Part shown: positions 14,817 through 21,952 of the stretch, in pieces
Layout of the letters: every line of letters starts with the position of its first letter
Position numbering within the stretch: the first letter of the stretch is position 1
Source of the DNA: a virus
IMG/VR virus record: IMGVR_UViG_3300006990_000159
Coordinates: 1-23,955 of that record
DNA length: 23,955 nt
Strand: one strand, 5' to 3'
Notes under the pieces: generated by a model
Told to the model about the DNA's origin: nothing
Seen by the model: the letters and a program-made list of their open reading frames with translations, nothing else
Database searches by the model: none
Translations under genes and position numbers: made by a program

Positions 14817-16025
14817 ATGAATTTTTGGGATACAGAGCCGGCTAAACCAGTATTTGATTACGATACTCAGAGAAAAGAGTTAATCGAAAATATGGATTAC
14901 CTTGCAGCAATGACTGTTGAAGAACAAACACTTTACAAAAAGTGGGTTGAGTTGCAAGAACCTAATATGATTAGAGATAAATCTTTGATTTCTGAATTGT
15001 ATGATACACAATGGATGCCGAAAGATATTAATAATTTGGAACAAACTATCAAAGAGATTGAAGAGTTAGAACCATATGTTGAAATCTTAGATGACCCCAA
15101 AGAATCTACTAAGTGGACTTATGTTAGAAAGATGATTCACACTATGGGATTTACCGCTAATCCTGGTCGTAACGTTAAGATTAATGTTAAAGATAGGAAG
15201 AGTGGTAAACTCTTAGGACAGATTTCATTAGCATCCGATGTAACATCAATGGCAGTTAGAGATAACTACATTGGGTGGAGTAAGGATAATAAGTTTAAAG
15301 ATGGAAAACTGAATCATACTACAATAGCATCTACAATTGTATGTACTCAACCATTAGGATATAATTTTTTAGGTGGGAAGTTGGTTGCTATGATGACTAC
15401 TGTTCCTGAAGTTAGAAACCTTTGGAAAGAAAAGTATGGGCAAACTCTAATCGCAGTTGGTACAACATCGTTATATGGAATACATTCTCAGTACAATGGT
15501 ATTCCACATTTCAAAACACTCGGAGAATCCGCTGGTAAAATATCTTTGAAACCTGATGATAAGTTCTATGAACCTTGGCATCAATGGATTAAAGAAAACA
15601 GAGCAGAGTGGTACGAAACTGCTATTACGAATGAAAGAATCCGTAATGGTAAGAGTATGGGTGTAGCAAGTGGGCCTGTGAGTGGTATCAAACAAAAGAT
15701 TCTTGGACAGATATTCAAAGAATGTGGTATCAAACAATCAGAGTATCATCATGGTTTTAAAAGAGGTGTATATCTCGCTATGATGTATGAGAATGGACCT
15801 GAGTATCTTCGTAAGGAGATTGAAGAGGATGAGTTGGTGATGAAAAAGAAGTTTACTGAAGGTGTTGATTATATTAATCGATGGTGGAAGAAGAAGGCTA
15901 TCAAACGATACACTAAACTACATTCAGAAGGTAGATTGAAACCAGAACATCTGTTTTATATAGATGCTATTGGTATGAGTTGGGAACAAATGAAAGCTAA
16001 ATATTTAAAAGAAGTCGGAAGATAA
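14817..16025 (+). CDS. DruA-like (DUF4338) protein
   Basis: The 402-residue product carries the core of the DUF4338 family, best known from DruA of the Druantia anti-phage system. The similarity is concentrated in residues 131-241: KLLGQISLASDV (131-142), VRDNYIGW (147-154), a middle stretch with TIVCTQPLGYNFLGGKL in place of the family's FLILP..V.NLAS, then W..KYG (203-208), a TTSLYG stretch (216-221) and HFKTLGESAGK (231-241). The flanking helical regions are not familiar. Biochemical function of the family is unsettled. No DruE-type helicase or other Druantia gene is nearby; instead it sits between clamp and clamp-loader genes, four bases after gp45 and overlapping gp44 by one base. A replication or DNA-processing role, or counter-defence, is therefore more likely here than a Druantia defence system. 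Confidence 0.65.
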   Translation: MNFWDTEPAKPVFDYDTQRKELIENMDYLAAMTVEEQTLYKKWVELQEPNMIRDKSLISELYDTQWMPKDINNLEQTIKEIEELEPYVEILDDPKESTKWTYVRKMIHTMGFTANPGRNVKINVKDRKSGKLLGQISLASDVTSMAVRDNYIGWSKDNKFKDGKLNHTTIASTIVCTQPLGYNFLGGKLVAMMTTVPEVRNLWKEKYGQTLIAVGTTSLYGIHSQYNGIPHFKTLGESAGKISLKPDDKFYEPWHQWIKENRAEWYETAITNERIRNGKSMGVASGPVSGIKQKILGQIFKECGIKQSEYHHGFKRGVYLAMMYENGPEYLRKEIEEDELVMKKKFTEGVDYINRWWKKKAIKRYTKLHSEGRLKPEHLFYIDAIGMSWEQMKAKYLKEVGR

Positions 16026-16954
16026 TGAATAATACAGAAAATACATTGTGGGTTGAGAAATACAGACCCGATACATTAGAAGGGTATGTTGGTAATGAAC
16101 ATATCTTACAGAAAGTAAAAATCTATATAGAGAATGAGGATGTACCCCATCTACTCTTATATGGACAAGCTGGTACGGGTAAAACCACATTAGCTAAAAT
16201 CATTACAAACCAAATTGATTGTGATGTTATGTACATTAATGCATCTGATGAAAACTCAGTAGATGCAGTTAGGGATAAGATTAGAGGGTTCGCATCTTCT
16301 ATGGGATTCCGTAAGTGGAAAGTGGTTATATTAGATGAATCTGATTACTTAACACCAAATGCACAGGCAGCACTTCGTAATCTGATGGAAACATTCTCAA
16401 AAACTACTAGGTTTATTTTGACTTGTAACTATGTAGAGAAAGTGATTGACCCGATTCAGAGTAGATGTCAAACATTTGGAATTACACCACCATCTAAGAA
16501 AGAGGTGGCTATGAGATTAAAGGATATCTTAGATAAAGAAGAAGTTAAATACGAAATGAGTGATTTAGCAATCTTAGTAAATAGTGGATATCCTGATATT
16601 CGTAGAGTTCTAAATGCAGGACAACGACAGGTTATTAAGGGTGAACTAATGATTGATAAAACATCAACGATTCAAGCAAACTATATGGATGAAGTATTAA
16701 CACTACTTAAATCAAATGGGGGTGTAAAGGATATCTTTACATCTGTTAGAAAAGTGATAGCTGATTCAAAGGTTAAAGATTTTACACCATTTTACAGATT
16801 TATGTATGATAATGTAGATGATTACGCAAATGGTAAAGTGGGTAATACCATACTGAAGATTGCAGATGGACAGTATAAAGATGCATCTGTAGTAGATAAG
16901 GAGATTAATATTATGGCTATGATGCTAGAAATAATAATCGATATAAAACAATAA
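16025..16954 (+). CDS. 44: Clamp loader large (ATPase) subunit, T4 gp44-like
   Basis: AAA+ ATPase that opens and loads the gp45 clamp at primer ends. The 309-residue product has WVEKYRP (9-15), the RFC-family signature, Walker A GQAGTGKT (47-54), Walker B VVILDESD (100-107), sensor 1 in FILTCNY (130-136) and the arginine-finger motif SRC (146-148). Length matches T4 gp44 (319). The ATG overlaps the DruA-like stop by one base (TAATG). The partner subunit gp62 lies about 470 bases downstream, separated by two small genes, whereas in T4 the two are adjacent. Confidence 0.9.
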   Translation: MNNTENTLWVEKYRPDTLEGYVGNEHILQKVKIYIENEDVPHLLLYGQAGTGKTTLAKIITNQIDCDVMYINASDENSVDAVRDKIRGFASSMGFRKWKVVILDESDYLTPNAQAALRNLMETFSKTTRFILTCNYVEKVIDPIQSRCQTFGITPPSKKEVAMRLKDILDKEEVKYEMSDLAILVNSGYPDIRRVLNAGQRQVIKGELMIDKTSTIQANYMDEVLTLLKSNGGVKDIFTSVRKVIADSKVKDFTPFYRFMYDNVDDYANGKVGNTILKIADGQYKDASVVDKEINIMAMMLEIIIDIKQ

Positions 16955-16965
16955 TTAATTTAAAA

Positions 16966-16977
16966 AAGGAAAACGTT
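16966..16977 (+). promoter_or_regulatory. Shine-Dalgarno-like site for the H1-like gene
   Basis: A purine run AAAAAAGGAAAA lies just upstream of the ATG at 16978. It resembles the site in front of gp32 and suggests strong translation, as expected for an abundant DNA-coating protein. Confidence 0.4.
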
Positions 16978-17148
16978 ATGGCAACATCACAACAATTATT
17001 CGAACAGATAAAAGATTTATTTGTAGAATTTGAAACAGAACACAATGGTACAACTAAAGCATCTAAAGGTAGAGCTAGGAAAGCTATTGGTGAAATCAAA
17101 AAATTAGTAACAGATTACAGAAAAGTATCAGTAGAAGAGAACAAGTAA
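16978..17148 (+). CDS. Histone H1/Hc1-like DNA-binding protein (56 aa)
   Basis: A 56-residue protein with an acidic-neutral N-terminal helix (LFEQIKDLFVEFETE, 7-21) and a basic second helix, KGRARKAIGEIKKLVTDYRK (30-49), followed by VSVEENK. This arrangement, and especially the RARKA..EI.KL...RKVSVE string, matches the small histone H1-like proteins common in Flavobacteria and other Bacteroidota, which bind and bundle DNA. It is unusual in a T4-like replication operon and is probably acquired from a host. It could compact phage DNA, displace host nucleoid proteins or mimic the host protein. It has a good ribosome site, lies 23 bases after gp44 and two bases before the next gene. Two equal-length helices and no insertions argue that it is intact. 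Confidence 0.7.
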   Translation: MATSQQLFEQIKDLFVEFETEHNGTTKASKGRARKAIGEIKKLVTDYRKVSVEENK

Positions 17149-17150
17149 TT

Positions 17151-17426
17151 ATGGGAAAAGGTAAAGGTAAAGGAAGAGTGATTGGTATGGGTGGTAACCC
17201 ACAACAACCACCACAAGCCCAAATGAAATTAGACCCAACAAAACTTCCAACAGTTAGTTGTGAGAATTGTGATTCTATCTTTTGGGAAGAAGTAACAATG
17301 TTTAAAGAAGTTCCAGCGGTTCAATCACCGAATGGGCAAAAATCAATGTTACCGATTCCTGTAGTTAGATGTGCAGAGTGTGGGCATGTATCGGAGAAGT
17401 TTTTACCTAAAGAATTACTACCTTAA
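17151..17426 (+). CDS. Zinc-ribbon protein (91 aa)
   Basis: The product has a Gly/Lys-rich start (MGKGKGKGRV), a Gln/Pro linker (18-24), and then two CxxC knuckles, CENC (37-40) and CAEC (74-77), spaced 33 residues apart with beta-like segments between, as in a zinc ribbon. The second knuckle is followed by GHVSEKFLPKEL. Zinc-ribbon proteins of this style occur next to clamp-loader genes in marine T4-like phages in my general recollection, but I cannot name a function. It could be a transcription or replication accessory factor acting through protein or nucleic-acid contact. It starts two bases after the H1-like gene and its stop overlaps the gp62 ATG by one base. Confidence 0.6.
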   Translation: MGKGKGKGRVIGMGGNPQQPPQAQMKLDPTKLPTVSCENCDSIFWEEVTMFKEVPAVQSPNGQKSMLPIPVVRCAECGHVSEKFLPKELLP

Positions 17427-17881
17427 TGGCGAAGAAATCAGAAAATACTGTGAAAGCTAAGACTATCTTTCAACATCTGAGTGGTATAAAGGAGAAGAAA
17501 GAATCTTGGACATCTCTATCGGATATGGACAAGAAATCTTTCTCACCTTTTATCATTAATAGATGGTTGAGTATGAATTTAGATTTGTTACCTATTGTAA
17601 ATATATTACAAAAGTACACAATCGGATTCCTATCAGCTAGAGATGTATATAAAGTATATTTGGATTTTTTACCAAAAAAGAAAACATTTGATAAATACAT
17701 CAAAGGTAGTAAATCGAGTAAGTATAACAAAGAATGTTTAGAGTATCTATCACAATGGTATGGAGTATCTCAAAGAGAGGTTACTGATTATTTAGAAATC
17801 CTATCAAACGATGATGTGATAAATATCCTAATGAAATATGGTTTAACGGAAAAAGAATCAAAAAAATTATTAAAAAAATGA
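17426..17881 (+). CDS. 62: Clamp loader small subunit, T4 gp62-like
   Basis: The non-ATPase partner of gp44 in the phage clamp loader. The 151-residue product has the family pattern F.HLSGIKEKK near the N-terminus (16-26), then SFSPFIINRWLSMNLDLLPIVN in two parts (around 38-59), which corresponds to the conserved PF.(I/V)NR.LS...D...VN segment of gp62 relatives. The C-terminal half is helical and basic and ends LTEKESKKLLKK. T4 gp62 is a little longer (187). It overlaps the zinc-ribbon stop by one base and the next gene by four, so translation is likely coupled. The family is poorly conserved, but the motif and the location downstream of gp44 support the call. Confidence 0.72.
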   Translation: MAKKSENTVKAKTIFQHLSGIKEKKESWTSLSDMDKKSFSPFIINRWLSMNLDLLPIVNILQKYTIGFLSARDVYKVYLDFLPKKKTFDKYIKGSKSSKYNKECLEYLSQWYGVSQREVTDYLEILSNDDVINILMKYGLTEKESKKLLKK

Positions 17882-18180
17882 GCGAAAATTTAGAAACAAT
17901 GATGACGGGTTCAGATAACCCAAATCAATTAGAATTAGATTTAAACTTTGAAAATGACCCATCATATTGGAATTTCAGAGTTTGTAAGTATAAAGATGAA
18001 AGTGGTACTGATGTGTATGGAATACATGAGGTTCAATATAATGTAGAAAACAAAATTGTAGGATATGGTGAATATCCAACAGAAGTTTTTGGTAACAATA
18101 TAGATGACCTAAAAACAGGTGTAGAAAAACTACAAGACGCATTTAAAAAGGATGTATTGGATTTACCTATAACAGAATAA
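17878..18180 (+). CDS. Hypothetical acidic phage protein (100 aa)
   Basis: I recognise no named domain. The product is acidic, with a central segment SYWNFRVCKYKDESGTDVYGIHEVQY (two parts, about 28-53) and GYGEYPTEVFG (about 60-70), then a helix (DDLKTGVEKLQDAFKKDVL). A short beta-rich unit with W-N-R-V...YGIHEV and a downstream helix occurs as a small conserved protein of unknown function in T4-like phages of marine bacteria, from my general recollection. It overlaps gp62 by four bases (ATGA) and is followed one base later by the Nmad1-like gene, so it belongs to the clamp-loader unit. No signal peptide or membrane segment is present. Confidence 0.6.
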   Translation: MSENLETMMTGSDNPNQLELDLNFENDPSYWNFRVCKYKDESGTDVYGIHEVQYNVENKIVGYGEYPTEVFGNNIDDLKTGVEKLQDAFKKDVLDLPITE

Positions 18181-18181
18181 T

Positions 18182-18592
18182 ATGGCAGAAATACTAAGAG
18201 AAGCAAAATCGAAAGTAGTCCATAATGGTGAACGTACTATAACCAAAAACAAAGAAGAAAATGCAATTCAATATTGTGAAAGATTGTATCCTGAAACTAC
18301 AAAGGAATTCAAAAAGATATTGGATGAGATGTATGTAACCTTTTGTAAGAAACAAAGGAACTACGGACCAGGTAATATCTCAGTTGGAACTAATTTAGAA
18401 TCTGATGAGGATATTAAATTATCCTTAGTTGGATTATGGTTCAGAAAAAACGATAAAATACAACGATTAAAACAATTAGTTGTATTAGGACAGCCGGATG
18501 AGGTTGGTGAGAATATCCAAGATACTTATGAAGATTTATCAGTATATGGAATTATATCTCAAATAGTCCAAAGAAAAAAGTGGGCTAAATAA
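18182..18592 (+). CDS. Nmad1/DUF1599-like protein (nucleotide modification associated)
   Basis: The 136-residue product fits the DUF1599 family, renamed nucleotide modification associated domain 1 because its genes often accompany DNA base hypermodification enzymes. Visible features are KKQRNYGPGNIS (56-67), LWFRKNDKIQRLKQL (85-99) and the acidic helix NIQDTYEDLSVYGII (111-125), equivalent to the family's YG...., R..DK..RL and E...DT..DLA.Y patterns. The family's reaction is not established; the acidic, all-helical pattern resembles nucleotide pyrophosphatases. It lies one base after the previous gene and ends the clamp-loader unit, just before a small hairpin and promoter P7. Its presence with Mom-like and glycosyltransferase genes supports a base-modification programme. 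Confidence 0.68.
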   Translation: MAEILREAKSKVVHNGERTITKNKEENAIQYCERLYPETTKEFKKILDEMYVTFCKKQRNYGPGNISVGTNLESDEDIKLSLVGLWFRKNDKIQRLKQLVVLGQPDEVGENIQDTYEDLSVYGIISQIVQRKKWAK

Positions 18593-18611
18593 TTGTTAAA
18601 AATTAACAATT
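18591..18611 (+). terminator. Perfect AT-rich hairpin at the end of the clamp-loader unit
   Basis: AATTGTTAA (18591-18599) and TTAACAATT (18603-18611) form a 9-base stem with a 3-base loop, overlapping the stop codon of the Nmad1-like gene. It sits at a unit boundary 15 bases before P7. There is no good T-run after it and the stem has one G-C pair per arm, so it may be a weak terminator, an mRNA 3' end, or an operator. Confidence 0.3.
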
Positions 18612-18625
18612 TAATAACATTAAAA

Positions 18626-18657
18626 TTTGGTAAATACAGTAATTTTTCGTATATTAG
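18626..18657 (+). promoter_or_regulatory. Promoter P7, Bacteroidota type, for nuclease to GT4 genes
   Basis: TTTGG begins at 18626 and TATATTAG lies at 18650-18657, with 20 bases between. Predicted start is near 18661, about 21 bases before the nuclease ATG. Confidence 0.8.
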
Positions 18658-18681
18658 TACTGTAATAATAGATATAATTGT

Positions 18682-19629
18682 ATGAAAGAATCAAAGATAA
18701 GTAACGTATTTACCTTTGGGGTCAAAGAACCTCAACCCAATGATGTTAAGGTATCATATTCTCAATATACAATGTATGCCAACTGCCCACATCAATGGAA
18801 GTTGAATTATATGGATGGTAATCGTTCATTTGACCCATCCATACATTTGGTATTTGGTACTGCTATGCACGAAGTTCTGCAAGAGTGGTTAGATACATTG
18901 TACAACAACTCTATTGATGAGGCTGCTAAATTGGATTTAGGTAAGATGTTATACGAACATATGGTTACTGAATACAAAAAGATGAGAGAACAGACTGGAG
19001 TAGAATTCAGTAACTCATCTCAGATGGAAGAGTTCTTAGAGGATGGTATCGCTATACTCAATGAGGTTACTAAGAATAGAGTTGATTACTTCAATACCCG
19101 TCATATGAATTTGGTGGCTATTGAATTACCAATATACTCTAAAGCATTAGATTCTCACAATGTATATATGAGAGGATTCTTAGATTTAGTATTCGAAGAT
19201 ACATACGAAAACAAACTACAGATTTGGGATATCAAAACATCTACTAATGGGTGGAACAAATATCAAAAAGCTGATAAAACCAAAACAGCACAATTGGTGT
19301 TGTATAAGAAGTTCCTATCAGAACAATTCGGATATCCATTGGATAGAATCAGTACAAAATATTTTATCGTAAAACGTAGGTTGATGGAAGGTATGATGTT
19401 CGCTCAGAAGAGAGTACAAACATTTGAACCTGCTAGTGGTAAACCTACCTTAAATAAGATTACTAAGAGTTTCGAAGATTTTGTTAGGAACGCATTCAAT
19501 GAGGATGGTTCATACAAAACAGATTCAGAGTTCCCAGCTATGGCAGGTAAGAACAATAAGAATTGTAAGTGGTGTCCATTCAAAAACGATTTTGATAGTT
19601 GTCCCAAAGAAAATAGACATAAAGTATGA
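18682..19629 (+). CDS. PD-(D/E)XK nuclease with 4Fe-4S cluster, Cas4/RecB-like
   Basis: A DNA exonuclease of the RecB/AddB/Cas4 group. In the 315-residue product: SYSQYTMYANCPHQWKLNY (25-43), FGTAMHEVLQEWL (58-70) with catalytic H63, E148 after a helix, GFLDLVF with D168, IWDIKTST with D183 and K185, and Q204 in QLVLYKKF (204-211). Four cysteines, C35, C295, C298 and C307 (CKWC and SC), are placed as in AddB and Cas4, where they bind an iron-sulphur cluster joining the two ends. It heads the P7 unit and overlaps the transglycosylase gene by four bases. Likely roles are host DNA degradation or recombination end-processing. No CRISPR array or cas gene is present, so a Cas4 acquisition role is not supported. 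Confidence 0.82.
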   Translation: MKESKISNVFTFGVKEPQPNDVKVSYSQYTMYANCPHQWKLNYMDGNRSFDPSIHLVFGTAMHEVLQEWLDTLYNNSIDEAAKLDLGKMLYEHMVTEYKKMREQTGVEFSNSSQMEEFLEDGIAILNEVTKNRVDYFNTRHMNLVAIELPIYSKALDSHNVYMRGFLDLVFEDTYENKLQIWDIKTSTNGWNKYQKADKTKTAQLVLYKKFLSEQFGYPLDRISTKYFIVKRRLMEGMMFAQKRVQTFEPASGKPTLNKITKSFEDFVRNAFNEDGSYKTDSEFPAMAGKNNKNCKWCPFKNDFDSCPKENRHKV

Positions 19630-20159
19630 GAAAGTTAATGTTATTATTACTACCTGTTTCATTTGGAATGGGTGGTACACAAACACAACCAATTTCAGTT
19701 GAACCATTAGAACCAACTAAGATTGAGGTGAAAGTAGTTGAACCCACATTCGTAAAACCAACATATACCTTAGATGTTAACCCATTGATTCAAGCGATGA
19801 TTATGGTAGAAAGTGAGGGTAATGATTCTGCTTATCATAAAGGAGAAAAAGCAGCAGGTTGTTTACAAATCAGACCTATTATGGTTAGAGAAGTAAATCG
19901 CATATTAGAGATTCAGAAATCTGATTTAGAATATACATTAGAGGATAGATGGAGTAGAGAGAAATCGATTGAAATGTTTCACATCGTAAATGGTTATCAC
20001 AATAAAAATAGTACATATGAAGAAATCGCAAGAGCTTGGAATGGTGGTCCGAACTGGTTTAAGAAAAGTCTTACAAAAAGATATTGGAAACGGGTACAAA
20101 AGCAACTTAAAAAACAACAAAAAAATGAACGTAGCAATACTGAGTTCACCAAAGTATGA
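19626..20159 (+). CDS. Exported lytic transglycosylase (SLT-like)
   Basis: A peptidoglycan-cleaving enzyme with an N-terminal signal: MRKLMLLLLPVSFGMGG (1-17) has a short basic start and hydrophobic run. A Pro/Val-rich linker (18-50) follows, then a lysozyme-like domain: IMVESEGN (59-66) with the likely catalytic Glu62, AAGCLQI (76-82), and ARAWNGGP (135-142), equivalent to the SLT pattern ES...GL.QI...A.YN.GP. The basic tail (150-170) may bind the wall or nucleic acid. Its start overlaps the nuclease stop by four bases (ATGA) and its end overlaps the SLOG-like gene by 35 bases. In T4-like phages, wall hydrolases are normally found elsewhere, so placement beside replication genes is odd. It may act in lysis or in wall remodelling. 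Confidence 0.75.
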   Translation: MRKLMLLLLPVSFGMGGTQTQPISVEPLEPTKIEVKVVEPTFVKPTYTLDVNPLIQAMIMVESEGNDSAYHKGEKAAGCLQIRPIMVREVNRILEIQKSDLEYTLEDRWSREKSIEMFHIVNGYHNKNSTYEEIARAWNGGPNWFKKSLTKRYWKRVQKQLKKQQKNERSNTEFTKV

Positions 20160-20520
20160 GAACGTTAGAAAATTAAGAGAGTTTCTTTTTAACATCAAAG
20201 AGAAAATGGGAACGGATGTTAATATTATAACGAGAGGTAATAAAGATGGTGGTGAAAAATATATAAGAAAATACGCAATAGAGTTTGGATTTAGATACAC
20301 AGAATATAACCCAGCCCATACAGTTAGAAACTTATATAGTGGAATGAGTGATGAATATTATTCCAAACCATTTCATCCAACCCAAACGCTACATCAGTAT
20401 GATTGTGTTGTGAAACACGCAGATAAGTTTTTTTACTTTGGTGGTATTAAACCATCGGAACAAAAACACTTTGAAAAATTGTTAGTAAGATTTGGAAAAA
20501 AAGTGAATTATATAAATTAA
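20125..20520 (+). CDS. SLOG-like (DprA/YspA-type Rossmann) protein
   Basis: A 131-residue Rossmann-like protein: strand MNVAILSS (1-8), helix YENVRKLREFLFNIKE, strand VNIITRGNKDGGEKYIRKYAIEFG (two parts, 32-55) and a final FYFGGIKPSEQKHFEKLLVRFGKKVNYI (103-130 in two parts). The GG.....A...G pattern and the late FGG...S turn recall the SLOG superfamily and DUF2493/YspA, which bind nucleotides or nucleotide-derived ligands. The frame is open back to 19990, but ATG 20125 starts right on the first strand, so it is preferred; it overlaps the transglycosylase by 35 bases. SLOG proteins range from DNA uptake factors to defence sensors, so the function here is open. Confidence concerns the family rather than the role. 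Confidence 0.58.
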   Translation: MNVAILSSPKYENVRKLREFLFNIKEKMGTDVNIITRGNKDGGEKYIRKYAIEFGFRYTEYNPAHTVRNLYSGMSDEYYSKPFHPTQTLHQYDCVVKHADKFFYFGGIKPSEQKHFEKLLVRFGKKVNYIN

Positions 20521-20551
20521 TTATTATATTTATTACAAAAGAAAACAAGTT

Positions 20552-21952
20552 ATGAGTAAAGAAAATAAGAAACCTCTTATACTTCTGTTATCAGATGATT
20601 TAAGGTTACATAGTGGTATCGCTACTATGTCTAAGGAGATGGTACTCCATACAGCACATAAATATGATTGGTTACAAGTTGGAGCAGCGGTGAAACATCC
20701 TGATGAGGGTAAGTTTTTCGATGTATCTGATGATGTAAATGAAGAATTGGGAATAGACCACGCATCTGTTAGAATCATTCCCCAAAGTGGATATGGTAAT
20801 CAAGACTTAATTAGACAGATTCTAATTAATGAAGATGTGAAAGCTATATTACACTTTACAGACCCACGTTTTTGGGGATGGTTGTATGCTATGGAAGATG
20901 AGATTCGTAAGCATGTTCCAATATTATATCTAAACATTTGGGATGATTTGCCAGACCCGATGTGGAACGCTCCATTCTATGGAAGTTGTGATTTACTTAT
21001 GAGTATCTCAAAACAAACATATGGTATCAATAAGAGGGTGATGGAGAAGTATGGTGAACACTATGATGATTGGCAGATGAAATATGTACCACATGGTGTA
21101 TCAGAGAAGTTCAAACCAATTTTCAATACACTTGATGGTAAGGAAAAGATTCAGAGAATGAGACAAAGACTAGGGATTCCTACTTATAAAGATTTTATTC
21201 TACTATGGAATAATCGTAACATTAGAAGAAAAAGTCCTGGTGATGTAATATTGGCATACAAAGAATTTTGTGATACTCTAACAAAAGATGAAGCTAAGAA
21301 TTGTTTATTATTATTACATACACAACCTGTAGATGAAAACGGAACTAATCTTGTAGAAGTGATTGAAAATGTTTGTCCCGATTACGATATACAATTTACC
21401 AATAATCAGTTCAGTACAAAAGAATTAAATACATTGTATAACTTAGCAGATGTAAATCTAAATATTGCATCCAACGAAGGTTTTGGATTGGCGAGTTGTG
21501 AGGCAGTAAATGCAGGAACTCCAATAATTGTTAATGTTACAGGTGGATTACAAGACCAATGTAACTTTACTATTGATGGTAAATATATAACTGCTGATGA
21601 ATACATTGAGATTGGTTCATTACATAATAGAAAAAAGTTACCACAAAATTTAAGTTGGGGTAGTTGGGTAAATCCTGTATGGCCATCTAATCGTTCATTA
21701 CAAGGTTCACCACCAACACCATACATTTTCGATGATAGATGTTCTTATGAGGATGTGGCAAAAGCAATTAGACAGTGGTATGATACATCACCAGATAGAA
21801 GGATTGAATGTGGATTGGAAGGTTCGGAGTGGATGAAATCAAAAGAAGCTGGTATGAGTGCTAAGAATATGGGTGAGAGATATATCGATGCAATTGATGG
21901 GGTATTTAAGAATTGGAAACCAAAAACAGAATTAGTATTATGGAAAGTATAA
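20552..21952 (+). CDS. GT4-family glycosyltransferase A
   Basis: Transfers a sugar from a nucleotide donor to an unknown acceptor. The 466-residue product has the GT-B layout: an N-terminal lobe starting KPLILLLSDDLRLHSGIATMSKEM (two parts, 7-30), then a C-terminal lobe from FILLWNNRNIRRKSPGDVI (215-233) to the donor-site signature NEGFGLASCEAVNAGTP (308-324), with E309 and E317 forming the EX7E motif. It is one of two similar genes in tandem; the SG..... N-terminal turn recurs in the next protein. It follows a 31-base AT-rich gap and overlaps the next gene by 13 bases. Acceptors could be DNA, virion proteins or host surface glycans; nothing in the sequence decides. Confidence 0.8.
   Translation: MSKENKKPLILLLSDDLRLHSGIATMSKEMVLHTAHKYDWLQVGAAVKHPDEGKFFDVSDDVNEELGIDHASVRIIPQSGYGNQDLIRQILINEDVKAILHFTDPRFWGWLYAMEDEIRKHVPILYLNIWDDLPDPMWNAPFYGSCDLLMSISKQTYGINKRVMEKYGEHYDDWQMKYVPHGVSEKFKPIFNTLDGKEKIQRMRQRLGIPTYKDFILLWNNRNIRRKSPGDVILAYKEFCDTLTKDEAKNCLLLLHTQPVDENGTNLVEVIENVCPDYDIQFTNNQFSTKELNTLYNLADVNLNIASNEGFGLASCEAVNAGTPIIVNVTGGLQDQCNFTIDGKYITADEYIEIGSLHNRKKLPQNLSWGSWVNPVWPSNRSLQGSPPTPYIFDDRCSYEDVAKAIRQWYDTSPDRRIECGLEGSEWMKSKEAGMSAKNMGERYIDAIDGVFKNWKPKTELVLWKV

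Noticed and set aside
14817-16025. A complete Druantia defence system
   Set aside because: Only the DruA-like gene is present. No DruE-type helicase or other Druantia gene adjoins it; the neighbours are replication genes.
18682-19629. CRISPR adaptation role for the Cas4-like nuclease
   Set aside because: No repeat-spacer array and no cas1, cas2 or effector gene is seen; a phage recombination or DNA-degradation nuclease is the simpler reading.
19990-20124. Longer version of the SLOG-like protein
   Set aside because: It would be read through the middle of the transglycosylase domain, and its extra 45 residues show no Rossmann-like pattern. ATG 20125 begins on the first beta strand.
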